NCBI GenBank assembly: GCA_965656035.1
Contig: CBFHIO010000008.1
Span: 1-31,748, forward strand
Source of the DNA: SCGC-AAA076-P13 sp965656035
Lineage (GTDB): Bacteria > Pseudomonadota > Gammaproteobacteria > Magnimaribacterales > D2472
Reading direction: 5' to 3'
DNA length: 31,748 nt
How positions within the stretch are numbered: the first letter of the stretch is position 1; each line of letters opens with the position of its first letter. Both the position numbers and the translations under genes were made by a program. The notes under the pieces were generated by a model, which worked only from the letters and a program-made list of their open reading frames with translations, did not search any database and was not told the origin of the DNA. Shown here piece after piece: positions 24,914 to 31,748 of the stretch.

Positions 24914-25701
24914 GAAAAAACCATATAAAAAGATATTATAAACATCATACACGCCATCATTCTCTTTAGTATTTTTTCAGATACGCGATGAGCAATCTCA
25001 GCTCCATATCTTGCAGCAATTATGCTTGTGAAACTTATACCAATTAGAGCTGGTAAATATATGTAGCCCAACGTAAAAGAAGGTAAAAGTGAATTATTCA
25101 AACCTGCAGCAAAATAACCCAGCGCACCAAAGATTGCTATTGGTACTCCGCATGCTGCTGAGGTTCCTACACTTGAAGTCATGGGCAACCCAGAGGCTTT
25201 TAAATAGGGCACAGAAAATATTCCCCCACCAATACCTAGAATAGATGAGAGGAATCCAATCCCGCTTCCTACAAAGTAAGGCTCTTTATTAATTTTATTT
25301 CTTGGCTTTGGTTTTATTTCTTTATTTGCACCCATTTGAAAGGCAACAAGTAATGCAAAAATTCCTATTATCACTTTTAGAAAATTTCCGTTAAGCTGAA
25401 CTGCAAATAAAGCTCCTACAAATGCTCCAATTATTATTCCTGAAGCTATTGGTTTAAAAAAATTATAATCGATAGCATTTTTATTATTATGTGCATATGC
25501 TGATGACATGCTAGTAAATACAATACAGCCTAGTGAAGTGCCTACAGCCATATGAATAAGAATTGCCTCTTCAAAGCCAAATTGCATAAAACAGGCTACT
25601 AAAACGGGAACAGTAATAATACCGCCTCCAACACCAAACATCCCAGCAATAAGCCCAGCAAAAATACCCAGAGTTGAAAACAATATTAGCGCTTCAATCA
25701 T
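24910..25701 (-). CDS. TSUP (TauE/SafE) family membrane transporter
   Basis: TauE/SafE proteins are eight-helix permeases that export or import sulfite, sulfonates or organic anions. This 263-residue protein carries the two internal repeats of the family, each with a glycine-rich motif: GMFGVGGGIITVPVL near residues 20-34 and LGIGGGIFSVPYL around 157-169. The same kind of gene lies before lgt in Pseudomonas. It overlaps rppH by 8 bp and lgt by 4 bp. Its substrate cannot be told. Confidence 0.88.
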   Translation of the reverse strand: MIEALILFSTLGIFAGLIAGMFGVGGGIITVPVLVACFMQFGFEEAILIHMAVGTSLGCIVFTSMSSAYAHNNKNAIDYNFFKPIASGIIIGAFVGALFAVQLNGNFLKVIIGIFALLVAFQMGANKEIKPKPRNKINKEPYFVGSGIGFLSSILGIGGGIFSVPYLKASGLPMTSSVGTSAACGVPIAIFGALGYFAAGLNNSLLPSFTLGYIYLPALIGISFTSIIAARYGAEIAHRVSEKILKRMMACMMFIISFYMVFS

Positions 25702-26182
25702 TATTTATTTCTTTACAAAAATCATTTCTTAGTTGATTCAGAGCCGAGCGATATACTTCTCTTTTAAACTCAACAATAGCATATAACGGATACCAATAAG
25801 GAACCCATTTGAAATCAATAAACTCATTATCTGGATCATTTTCAAAATGAATTTTTACGTTCTTAATAAGCCTAAACATAAACCATCTTTGCTTTTGACC
25901 TCTAAACCTTTTTTTTAGAAAATGATTTTTTCTTTTTTCATGAGGAACATCATATTTAAACCATTTATCTGTTGAAGATATCAATCTTACATCTTTCTGT
26001 TTTATGCCTACTTCCTCATATAACTCTCTTTTGGCAGCCTTTAGAGGACTTTCACCAAAATCAATGCCTCCTTGAGGAAACTGCCAACTATCAATTTTTC
26101 TTCTTTTACATAACAACAATTTGCCTTTGCTGTTGATAACAATAAGCCCAACGTTTAATCTATATCCAGGTTCATTTATCAT
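25694..26182 (-). CDS. rppH: RNA pyrophosphohydrolase RppH
   Basis: RppH removes pyrophosphate from the 5' end of primary transcripts, marking them for RNase E decay. The Nudix box GGIDFGESPLKAAKRELYEEVGI lies at residues 38-60 with E44, R52, E53, E56 and E57 in the expected places, and WQFPQGGI precedes it as usual in RppH. C-terminal residues FKWVPYWYPLYAIVEFKREVYRSAL are typical. Length 162 compares with 176 in E. coli. It is divergent from a HAD phosphatase with only 18 bp between the two start codons. Confidence 0.94.
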   Translation of the reverse strand: MINEPGYRLNVGLIVINSKGKLLLCKRRKIDSWQFPQGGIDFGESPLKAAKRELYEEVGIKQKDVRLISSTDKWFKYDVPHEKRKNHFLKKRFRGQKQRWFMFRLIKNVKIHFENDPDNEFIDFKWVPYWYPLYAIVEFKREVYRSALNQLRNDFCKEINND

Positions 26183-26200
26183 TATGTAAATTATTATTTT

Positions 26201-26863
26201 ATGAAAAAAAATCTAGCAATATTCGATTTAGATAATACCATTCTTAATGGAGATTCTGACTATTCATGGATTAAATTTTTGATTGATATTGGATACGTAG
26301 ATAAACAAGAATACGAGAAAAAAAATCAATATTTTTATGACAAGTATTATGAAGGAAATCTAGACTATGATGAATGGGCTGAGTTTGCTCTTTCAACAAT
26401 AAAAGAAAAAAAACCAGAAGATATCGCTGATCTTTTGGACAAATTTTTATCTTTAGTTATCGAACCAATGATAAATATTTATGCCCTAAGGTTATTGCAT
26501 AACCACCATCACAACAACGATTTAATGTTATTAGCATCAGCAACAAATTCTGTAATAGTGAACCCAATAGCCAAAAGGCTTGGTTTTGAAAATATTGTTG
26601 CTACAGAGGTTGAAATAATTGATGGAGTTTATTCAGGAAAGGTTCAAGACATACCGGCGTTAGGTGAAGGCAAGCTTCAAAAAGTTATAGAATGGATGAG
26701 CATTAGCGGTATTCATGATTTTAAAAATACCACATTCTATTCTGATTCAATTAACGACTTTCCATTGCTTTCAGTGGTTAAAAATCCCATAGCTGTTAAT
26801 CCTGATAATAAATTACGAGAGGAGTGCGAGAAGCGATCCTGGAAAATTATAGATTTGCCTTAA
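26201..26863 (+). CDS. HAD-IB family phosphatase (SerB-like)
   Basis: This soluble HAD phosphatase of 220 residues has the nucleophile motif FDLDNT (D9, D11), a motif II-type segment LASATNSVIV, and the acidic motif FYSDSINDFPLL near the C-terminus. It resembles the HAD-IB proteins that lie beside rppH in Pseudomonas. It may act on phosphoserine or another small phosphoester; SerB itself is usually longer with ACT domains, so I do not call it serB. Its 3' end shares TTAA with dadA on the other strand. Confidence 0.88.
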   Translation: MKKNLAIFDLDNTILNGDSDYSWIKFLIDIGYVDKQEYEKKNQYFYDKYYEGNLDYDEWAEFALSTIKEKKPEDIADLLDKFLSLVIEPMINIYALRLLHNHHHNNDLMLLASATNSVIVNPIAKRLGFENIVATEVEIIDGVYSGKVQDIPALGEGKLQKVIEWMSISGIHDFKNTTFYSDSINDFPLLSVVKNPIAVNPDNKLREECEKRSWKIIDLP

Positions 26864-28095
26864 TCAGAATCTATTTTATCTGCAACAATTTGTGCTGTTT
26901 GTGCACTAAGAGTCCAGCCTAGATGGCCATGCCCCGCATGATAGAAAACTCCTTTCGTATTACTTTCTCTAGTAATTGGCATCATATTTGGAGTCATAGG
27001 TCTCAGCCCTGCCCATGGTGTATATGTTTCGGTGCTTACATTGGGAAAATATTTTTCAACCCATTTAAGCAAAGGCCTAATTCTATCTTGTTTAATGTCT
27101 GTATTTATTCCAGCAAGTTCTGCAGTCCCAGCAACCCTGAATCTATCACCAAGTCGACTGGCAACAATTTTTACTGGCTGATCTATTAATGAAACAGTTG
27201 GTGCGCATTTTTTGGATAAGTCATCTTTGAGATCAATTGTCACGCTGTATCCCTTAACTGGATATATGTTCATTTTATCACCGAGCTTATTTGCAAAGTT
27301 TTGTGTATTAACGCCTGCACAAATGACCACATTATCAAAGGTATCATTGATTATTTCATTTTCATGTCGCATTGTGAGAACTAACTTATCTTTTTGCCTA
27401 GTTATATATTCAACAGTTGTTTTGAGTTGAAGGTTTGCTGAGTATTTATCTTCAAGAATTTGTTCTAGCTTTGTACAAAATTTGTGAATGTCGCCACTTG
27501 CATCAGATTTTGTATATATACCACCAAGAATTTTTTCATAATTTTTGTTATTTTCAAAAGCTGGCTCTATTTCTTTAACTTCTTCGGTAGTTAATATATC
27601 CCATTCCATTCCTTCCTGATTTAGCCAAGAAACCTTCTCCCTATCTAATTTGAATTCTTTTTCATTATCATAGAATCTAAGGATACCCTTCTTAAGTAAT
27701 TCAAACTCAATACCTTCTTCATCAGCTATCTTGAAATATATTTCTCTTGCTTTTTTTGCAATATCAATTGTTTCAAGGGTATTTTTTTTATGCTCACCCT
27801 TTATAGTTGCCCAAAGAAATCCCATCATCCACTTATATTTTTGAATTTCAGGAGAAGGGTTGAATAACAATGGAGCATCTGGTGTGAACATCCATTTAAT
27901 CCCGCTAACAACATTTTTAGTTGTATTCCAAGTTTCTGCATTACTTGCACTTAATTGACCTCCATTAGCATAGCTTGTGGCCATTGCAGGATATCTTCGA
28001 GAGTCAATAATAGTTACGCTGTGCCCCTTTTTTAGAAGTGCATAGGCAGTAGTAGTACCAGCAATTCCAGCACCAATTACAGCAATTTTTTTCAT
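26860..28095 (-). CDS. dadA: D-amino acid dehydrogenase DadA
   Basis: DadA is a membrane-associated flavoprotein that oxidises D-amino acids, chiefly D-alanine, to keto acids and passes electrons to the respiratory chain. The FAD-binding motif GAGIAG lies at residues 8-13; SYANGGQLSASNAETWN and the C-terminal GLRPMTPNMMPI and FYHAGHGHLGWTLS match the DadA family. Length is 411 (E. coli 432). The usual alanine racemase partner is not adjacent. The gene converges with the HAD phosphatase. Other D-amino acid oxidoreductases of the family remain possible. Confidence 0.9.
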   Translation of the reverse strand: MKKIAVIGAGIAGTTTAYALLKKGHSVTIIDSRRYPAMATSYANGGQLSASNAETWNTTKNVVSGIKWMFTPDAPLLFNPSPEIQKYKWMMGFLWATIKGEHKKNTLETIDIAKKAREIYFKIADEEGIEFELLKKGILRFYDNEKEFKLDREKVSWLNQEGMEWDILTTEEVKEIEPAFENNKNYEKILGGIYTKSDASGDIHKFCTKLEQILEDKYSANLQLKTTVEYITRQKDKLVLTMRHENEIINDTFDNVVICAGVNTQNFANKLGDKMNIYPVKGYSVTIDLKDDLSKKCAPTVSLIDQPVKIVASRLGDRFRVAGTAELAGINTDIKQDRIRPLLKWVEKYFPNVSTETYTPWAGLRPMTPNMMPITRESNTKGVFYHAGHGHLGWTLSAQTAQIVADKIDSD

Positions 28096-28174
28096 ACCTT
28101 ATTCTCTCAATTAATTTGAGTAAAAGCGACAAAAGAATATTAAAAACATGCTTTTTATTTTATAGAAATTTGGT

Positions 28175-28180
28175 TACAAT
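28175..28180 (+). promoter_or_regulatory. Candidate -10 element for the FTR1 gene
   Basis: TACAAT lies 46 bp before the FTR1 start codon. With a 17-bp spacer the -35 would be TTTTTA at 28152-28157, a weak match. The predicted transcript would begin near 28187, within the Fur-like site, which is the position expected for a repressed promoter. Confidence 0.4.
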
Positions 28181-28185
28181 CCAAA

Positions 28186-28200
28186 TAAGAATGATTCTCA
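28186..28200 (-). promoter_or_regulatory. Fur-like binding site upstream of FTR1 iron permease
   Basis: Read on the minus strand the site is TGAGAATCATTCTTA, which agrees at 12 of 14 defined positions with the 7-1-7 Fur consensus TGATAATnATTATCA and has an AGAATgATTCT palindrome core. It overlaps the expected transcription start of the FTR1 gene and lies 27-41 bp before its ATG. The gene's function in iron uptake makes Fur control biologically sensible. No fur gene is in the window. Confidence 0.65.
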
Positions 28201-28226
28201 TTTAGAAAACCTATAAGGATATAAAT

Positions 28227-29066
28227 ATGAGCGAGTTTATTATTGTATTTAGAGAAGTTTTAGAGGCATCTCTTGTTGTTGGAATTATCTATTTGATTTT
28301 AGAGAAATCAAATCAGTTAAGTCACCTTTATAAGTTGTGGATGGGGGTTGTAGCAGCAATTCTTGCTAGTATTTTAGTTGGTTATCTTGTTTTAGCGGCC
28401 AAGGAATCTCTTGGAAATGACTCTACAGCAGCTTTATTTGAGGGTATTTTCTTATATTTAACAGCCATCTTGATATGGTATGTAATATTTTGGTTATCTA
28501 AACATGTAAGCGATAGAAAAGAGCTAGAAGGAAAGACTTTAAGCGCAATTAAACTTTCATCATGGGGAGTATTTTTAGTGGTTTTCTTTGCAATTCTCAG
28601 AGAAGGTTTTGAAACAGCAGTGTTTTTAATTTCAAGTTTTTCTATTACTGGTTCATTTTCATATTTAGGATTTTTTACTGGGGCAGTTCTTGCAATTTTA
28701 ATTGGATATTTGATCGTTCTCCAGGGAAGAAAAATAAATTTAAGATACGTATTTAAATATACAACTTTATTATTAGTTTTTTTATCTGCTGGGATGGTTG
28801 CATATGGAACTCACGAGCTTGAAGAGTATTTGGTTAAATCAGAACAAATTGAGAAAACAGAAATCTATAGGCCATGGGATATTTTGCAACCACAAACAAA
28901 CGAGCAAGGACAAAGCACTTATCATCCACTTCATGATAAAGGGTCTATAGGCCTTTTTTTAAAAGGATTTTTTGGCTATAACAGCAATCCAAACATCCCC
29001 GAGGTTATTCTTTGGATTTGTGCCCTGTTTTTTGGATTAAATATGTGGAGACGATTCTATTTTTAA
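28227..29066 (+). CDS. FTR1-family iron permease (EfeU-like)
   Basis: FTR1/EfeU permeases carry iron across the inner membrane. The two iron-binding REXXE motifs are present: R9-E-V-L-E13 in helix 1 and R125-E-G-F-E129 in the middle of the protein. About seven hydrophobic segments are visible in 279 residues (E. coli EfeU 276). A loop of about 65 polar residues, containing HELEEYLVKSEQIEK and HPLHDKG, separates the last two helices and faces the periplasm. AAGGAT lies 6 nt before the ATG and a Fur-like box lies upstream. No EfeO, EfeB, cupredoxin or P19 partner is adjacent, so how it is energised is unclear. Confidence 0.9.
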   Translation: MSEFIIVFREVLEASLVVGIIYLILEKSNQLSHLYKLWMGVVAAILASILVGYLVLAAKESLGNDSTAALFEGIFLYLTAILIWYVIFWLSKHVSDRKELEGKTLSAIKLSSWGVFLVVFFAILREGFETAVFLISSFSITGSFSYLGFFTGAVLAILIGYLIVLQGRKINLRYVFKYTTLLLVFLSAGMVAYGTHELEEYLVKSEQIEKTEIYRPWDILQPQTNEQGQSTYHPLHDKGSIGLFLKGFFGYNSNPNIPEVILWICALFFGLNMWRRFYF

Positions 29067-29959
29067 TTGTCTAACTGATCCATACTTTTAATAGCTTTAT
29101 TCATTTGTCTCTCTCGCGTAGCGTGTTCATTTACAGCCTTAAGCATTGCGTCTGCTTTTTTCAACAATTCTTCAGTAGAGCTTCCAAATTTTTCAAATTC
29201 TTTTTTTAGTTTGCCAAACTCTTCCATGATTTCGCCAGCTCTATTATTAAGAGCAAGAGTTCTAAAACCCATATGAACGCTAATTAAATATGCTGCTAAA
29301 GAATTTGGCCCCATTATTAGAACTCTTGAATCTCTAAAAATAGATTCCCTAAGATTCTCAATAGAATCAATTAACTGCATCAAAGATTCACTAGGTATAT
29401 ACATAACCCCAAGGTCGATAGTTACACCAGATTGAATATACTTTTCTTGAATATCAGATGCGTCTTTTACTACATGCCTCTTTATATCATCTATAGATTT
29501 TTTAATTAGCCTTTCATCTGTTTGATCAATCGAATCAAGATAAGAGTCGTAAAGTCCTGATGGAAATTTTGCGTCAATAGGAAGCAAAAGCCCTTCAGGC
29601 ATTTTTAAAACGAATTCAACTCTTTTTCCAGAACCTTTAATTACTTCCGCATTCTTCATATATTGACTAGGATTGAAGATATCTTGCATTATTGATTCAA
29701 GAGACCATTCTCCAAATTTTCCTGCAAGAGTTCCTCCAGACAAATACCTTCTTAATTTATTTAAAGGATCATGAAATGATTGTATGTCTTTTGTTAAATC
29801 TAACAATGTATCTTCTTGTTTTCCTAGCGCTCTATCTAATTGTTCAATTGATTCCAGACCTTTGTTTTTATTTAAGGTATTTTTAATCTGCAAGTAAATA
29901 ATAGTGATTAATAACGAAATTATTATTATTAATATGACTGTAATAATCCACAAATTCAT
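29063..29959 (-). CDS. rmuC: RmuC-family DNA recombination protein, short form
   Basis: RmuC proteins limit inversion between short repeats in E. coli and resemble structural/nuclease-like proteins; their mechanism is not known. This version has an N-terminal membrane helix (about residues 4-24), a coiled coil, and the RmuC core: GKFGEWSLESIMQDIF, then EFVLKMPEGLLLPIDAKFP, then LGVMYIPSESLMQLI and RVLIMGPNSLAAYL. At 298 residues it lacks much of the long N-terminal coiled coil of E. coli RmuC (475). It converges with the FTR1 gene, sharing a TTAA stop, and is divergent from the aminotransferase. Confidence 0.92.
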   Translation of the reverse strand: MNLWIITVILIIIISLLITIIYLQIKNTLNKNKGLESIEQLDRALGKQEDTLLDLTKDIQSFHDPLNKLRRYLSGGTLAGKFGEWSLESIMQDIFNPSQYMKNAEVIKGSGKRVEFVLKMPEGLLLPIDAKFPSGLYDSYLDSIDQTDERLIKKSIDDIKRHVVKDASDIQEKYIQSGVTIDLGVMYIPSESLMQLIDSIENLRESIFRDSRVLIMGPNSLAAYLISVHMGFRTLALNNRAGEIMEEFGKLKKEFEKFGSSTEELLKKADAMLKAVNEHATRERQMNKAIKSMDQLDN

Positions 29960-29968
29960 TTTTAGTCC

Positions 29969-29989
29969 AAGAAGATTTTAAATCTTCTT
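29969..29989. promoter_or_regulatory. Perfect inverted repeat between rmuC and the aminotransferase gene, candidate operator
   Basis: AAGAAGATTT and AAATCTTCTT form perfect 10-bp arms around one central T in the 73-bp divergent intergenic region. The site starts 10 bp before the rmuC ATG and ends 43 bp before the aminotransferase ATG. AT-rich -10-like hexamers (TAATAT at 29991-29996) adjoin it. It has the size of a dimeric regulator site; a 5'-leader hairpin for rmuC is the alternative. Confidence 0.5.
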
Positions 29990-30032
29990 CTAATATATAC
30001 CACTAATGATTTAATCCTATAAAATAAGCCCT

Positions 30033-31235
30033 ATGCCGGATAACATTTTAACTTATTTTGAACAAATCAAGGCACAAGGCCTTTCAATTGATATCACCAG
30101 GGGAAAGCCTGATGCATATCAGCTGGATTTAGCTAACGAGCTGTTAAGTATGAATGTAGAGCCTTTTGATGGCAGCGTAGACCTAAGAAATTACGGAGAG
30201 CCTTTTGGCATAGAAGATGCAAGGGTTCTTGGTTCAGAGCTTCTATCAGCCCCTTTTGATAATGTTATTACAGGTGAACAATCAAGTTTAATGCTCACTT
30301 ATCAAATGATCCTTTCAAAATATCTATTTGCTAAACCGGTACCATGGAAGGATATTGAGGCTCCAAAATTTATTTGTCCGGTCCCTGGATTCGATAGGCA
30401 CTTTAGAATGTTAGAAGATTTTGGAATAGAAATGATAACAGTACCTTTAGTAGAGGATGGTATTGATATTGATGCTCTCTCTGATGCACTTCAAAACAAC
30501 TCAAATGTACTTGGAATAATTAGTGTTCCACGTCACTCAAACCCATCTGGTGAAGTTTATAGCGATGGTAATATAAATGAGCTTTTTCAAATCGCTAAAC
30601 AATATTCTAAAGATTTTCTTTTTCTTTTTGATCATGCCTATTTAGTTCATGATTTCCTTCCTACAAAAGACCAAACAGCTATTTGGAAGCTAGCAGAACA
30701 AAATAATACAACCAATCAAACAGTTGTTGTAACTTCTTTTTCTAAAGTTACTTTTGGAGGTGGTGGCTTGTCATTTATGGCTGCAGCAAGTGATAATTTA
30801 GCTTTAATTAAGAGGATAAGAGGGTCGATGGTTATATGTCCTGATAAAGTAAACCAAAAAAGGCATACAAAATTTTTTAAAGACTTAAGAGCCGTCAAAG
30901 ACCATATGAAAAAGCATGCTGATCTAATTAGGCCCAAATTTGAGATAGCTTATAAAGCATTGGATAAGCTTGATAAAGATGTGGGTGAGTATTCTCAACC
31001 AACAGGTGGCTACTTTATAACTTTCAGATCACAAAAACCTATTGCTTCAAAAATTGTCGAGTTATGTAAAGAGGCTGGAGTACTTCTTACTCCTGCTGGA
31101 GCCACACATCCTTATGGTAAAGATCCTAAAAATAATACCTTAAGAATAGCTCCAACATTTATCAGTGAGAAAGAGTTAGAAACGGCAATGGACGTTTTTA
31201 TAACTGCTGCTCAAATAGCTCACAACCAGGGCTAA
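30033..31235 (+). CDS. Class I aminotransferase, probable aspartate aminotransferase type Ic
   Basis: This PLP-dependent enzyme of 400 residues belongs to the family described as type Ic aspartate aminotransferases (PF12897), first known from Corynebacterium. It has ITRGKPDAYQLDL near the N-terminus (21-33), NYGEPFGIEDARVLGSELL, the substrate/PLP segment SVPRHSNPSGEVY, DHAYLVHDF, and the Schiff-base lysine K238 in TSFSKVTFGGGGLSF. Members transfer the amino group between aspartate and 2-oxoglutarate; substrate range here is not proven, and earlier annotations call the family MocR-like or alanine-type aminotransferase. It lies divergent from rmuC and meets hspQ with 1 nt between their stop codons. 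Confidence 0.86.
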   Translation: MPDNILTYFEQIKAQGLSIDITRGKPDAYQLDLANELLSMNVEPFDGSVDLRNYGEPFGIEDARVLGSELLSAPFDNVITGEQSSLMLTYQMILSKYLFAKPVPWKDIEAPKFICPVPGFDRHFRMLEDFGIEMITVPLVEDGIDIDALSDALQNNSNVLGIISVPRHSNPSGEVYSDGNINELFQIAKQYSKDFLFLFDHAYLVHDFLPTKDQTAIWKLAEQNNTTNQTVVVTSFSKVTFGGGGLSFMAAASDNLALIKRIRGSMVICPDKVNQKRHTKFFKDLRAVKDHMKKHADLIRPKFEIAYKALDKLDKDVGEYSQPTGGYFITFRSQKPIASKIVELCKEAGVLLTPAGATHPYGKDPKNNTLRIAPTFISEKELETAMDVFITAAQIAHNQG

Positions 31236-31236
31236 T

Positions 31237-31569
31237 TTAGTTTTTTGCTTTAGTGTGAGGGCGATAGTTCACGCCATCAAATTTCTCAAATATTTCTTTG
31301 ATACCAGGATGATTGCAAGGCTTTTTAGATTTATCTAATATTAAGTTTTGTTCTGAAACGTATGCCACGTAAAAAATTTCTTTATTTTCAGCAAATAAAT
31401 GATAGAAAGGCTGTTCTTTTATTGGTCTAATTTGCTCTGGTATCGCCTGATACCACTCTTCAGTATTATTAAACTCTGGATCCAGATCAAAAATAACACC
31501 TCTAAAGTTTAAAAACTTATGCTTAACTATATCTCCGATAGAAAACTTTGCTTCAACTAATTTCTGCAT
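31237..31569 (-). CDS. hspQ: Heat-shock protein HspQ
   Basis: HspQ (YccV) in E. coli is a small heat-shock-induced protein that binds hemimethylated DNA and acts as specificity-enhancing factor and substrate of Lon. The family core is KFSIGDIVKHKFLNFRGVIFDLDPEF near the N-terminus and PFYHLFAENKE followed by YVAYVSEQNL. Length 110 is close to E. coli's 105. RpoH, which may regulate it, is also in this window but 25 kb away. The ATG at 31569 is 36 bp from the divergent YbjQ-family gene. Confidence 0.92.
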   Translation of the reverse strand: MQKLVEAKFSIGDIVKHKFLNFRGVIFDLDPEFNNTEEWYQAIPEQIRPIKEQPFYHLFAENKEIFYVAYVSEQNLILDKSKKPCNHPGIKEIFEKFDGVNYRPHTKAKN

Positions 31570-31605
31570 TATATTTATAAATTAAACCATTTAAGGAAAA
31601 AAGTC

Positions 31606-31748
31606 ATGACAGAAAATTTAAACCAAGAGCACACTCCACAAGATTTGTTAGTAGTATCCACTAATGATATAGATGGAATGGAGATTGTTGATTATGTTGG
31701 CATAGTGCAGGGAAGCACCGTAAGGTCTAGAAATGTGGGGTCTGATAT
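31606..31748 (+). CDS. YbjQ-family heavy-metal-binding domain protein, partial
   Basis: The N-terminal 47 codons of this gene lie in the window and it is cut by the right edge. The segment DYVGIVQGSTVRSRNVGSDI matches the start of the YbjQ/DUF74 family, a pentameric fold of unknown function often named heavy-metal-binding domain protein. AAGGA lies 8 nt before the ATG at 31606, supporting this start. A short N-terminal tail (about 15 residues) precedes the domain. It is divergent from hspQ. Confidence 0.85.
   Translation, partial: MTENLNQEHTPQDLLVVSTNDIDGMEIVDYVGIVQGSTVRSRNVGSD

Noticed and set aside
24914..24952. N-terminal extension of lgt
   Set aside because: The ATG at 24913 forms an ATGA overlap with the TSUP stop and matches the usual Lgt start.
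28108..28122. CTCAA-TTAAT-TTGAG inverted repeat upstream of dadA
   Set aside because: Arms of only 5 bp in AT-rich DNA; not distinguishable from chance, and no known DadA regulator site matches.
1..31748. tRNA, rRNA, CRISPR, IS elements, toxin-antitoxin or prophage genes
   Set aside because: No repeat arrays, transposase motifs, cloverleaf-like segments or phage-type proteins were seen; all gaps are short and genes are core-type.

Overview
The window is a densely packed, AT-rich stretch of bacterial chromosome (about one-third G+C by eye). It carries 36 protein-coding genes, two of them cut by the window edges, with almost no intergenic space and no RNA gene, insertion sequence, CRISPR array or prophage that I can see. 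Gene content and order point to a gammaproteobacterium: RpoH with its RpoH box, HspQ, metX-metW-rdgB-hemW next to yggS-proC-yggT, and rppH-(TSUP)-lgt-thyA-folA beside a HAD phosphatase, which resembles the Pseudomonas order without ptsP. Low G+C, extreme compaction, a TonB2-type energising cluster and a lipoprotein M2 peptidase fit a streamlined marine lineage such as SAR86. That placement is inference, not something the sequence proves.

Layout. (1) 1-1389, minus: the two membrane subunits of a TRAP transporter, the large one cut by the left edge. (2) 1426-3234: yaaA (+) meets a minus-strand pair made of a short unknown ORF and an ECH1-like dienoyl-CoA isomerase. (3) 3252-6521, plus: secreted HAD acid phosphatase, cysQ, rpoH and trmB. 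(4) 14707 down to 6514, minus: one ten-gene run, efp-argS-SPOR-yggS-proC-yggT-metX-metW-rdgB-hemW, in which neighbours overlap by 1-20 bp or lie 2-5 nt apart. It mixes translation, cell-wall, PLP/proline, methionine and nucleotide-cleaning functions. (5) 14756-17427, plus: an ACE-family lipoprotein peptidase and a DUF1295 membrane protein. (6) 17519-22751, plus: a six-gene TonB2-type module, DUF3450 - TtpC-like - ExbB - ExbD - TonB - TPR, which would energise outer-membrane TonB-dependent receptors. (7) 26182 down to 22746, minus: rppH, TSUP permease, lgt, thyA, folA. (8) 26201-29959: HAD-IB phosphatase (+), dadA (-), a Fur-box-preceded FTR1 iron permease (+), rmuC (-). (9) 30033-31748: type Ic aspartate aminotransferase (+), hspQ (-), and the start of a YbjQ-family gene (+).

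The window is mainly core metabolism and housekeeping; I do not see a clearly new multi-gene system. The observations most worth following are the TonB2-type cluster, whose TonB and TtpC-like proteins each carry a periplasmic cysteine pair; the systematic 3'-end collision of all six convergent gene pairs, three sharing a single TTAA as stop codons on both strands; a perfect 10-bp-arm inverted repeat between rmuC and the aminotransferase; and a Fur-like site at the FTR1 promoter. No stretch over 300 bases lacks a gene; the longest gap is 131 bp, at 28096-28226.
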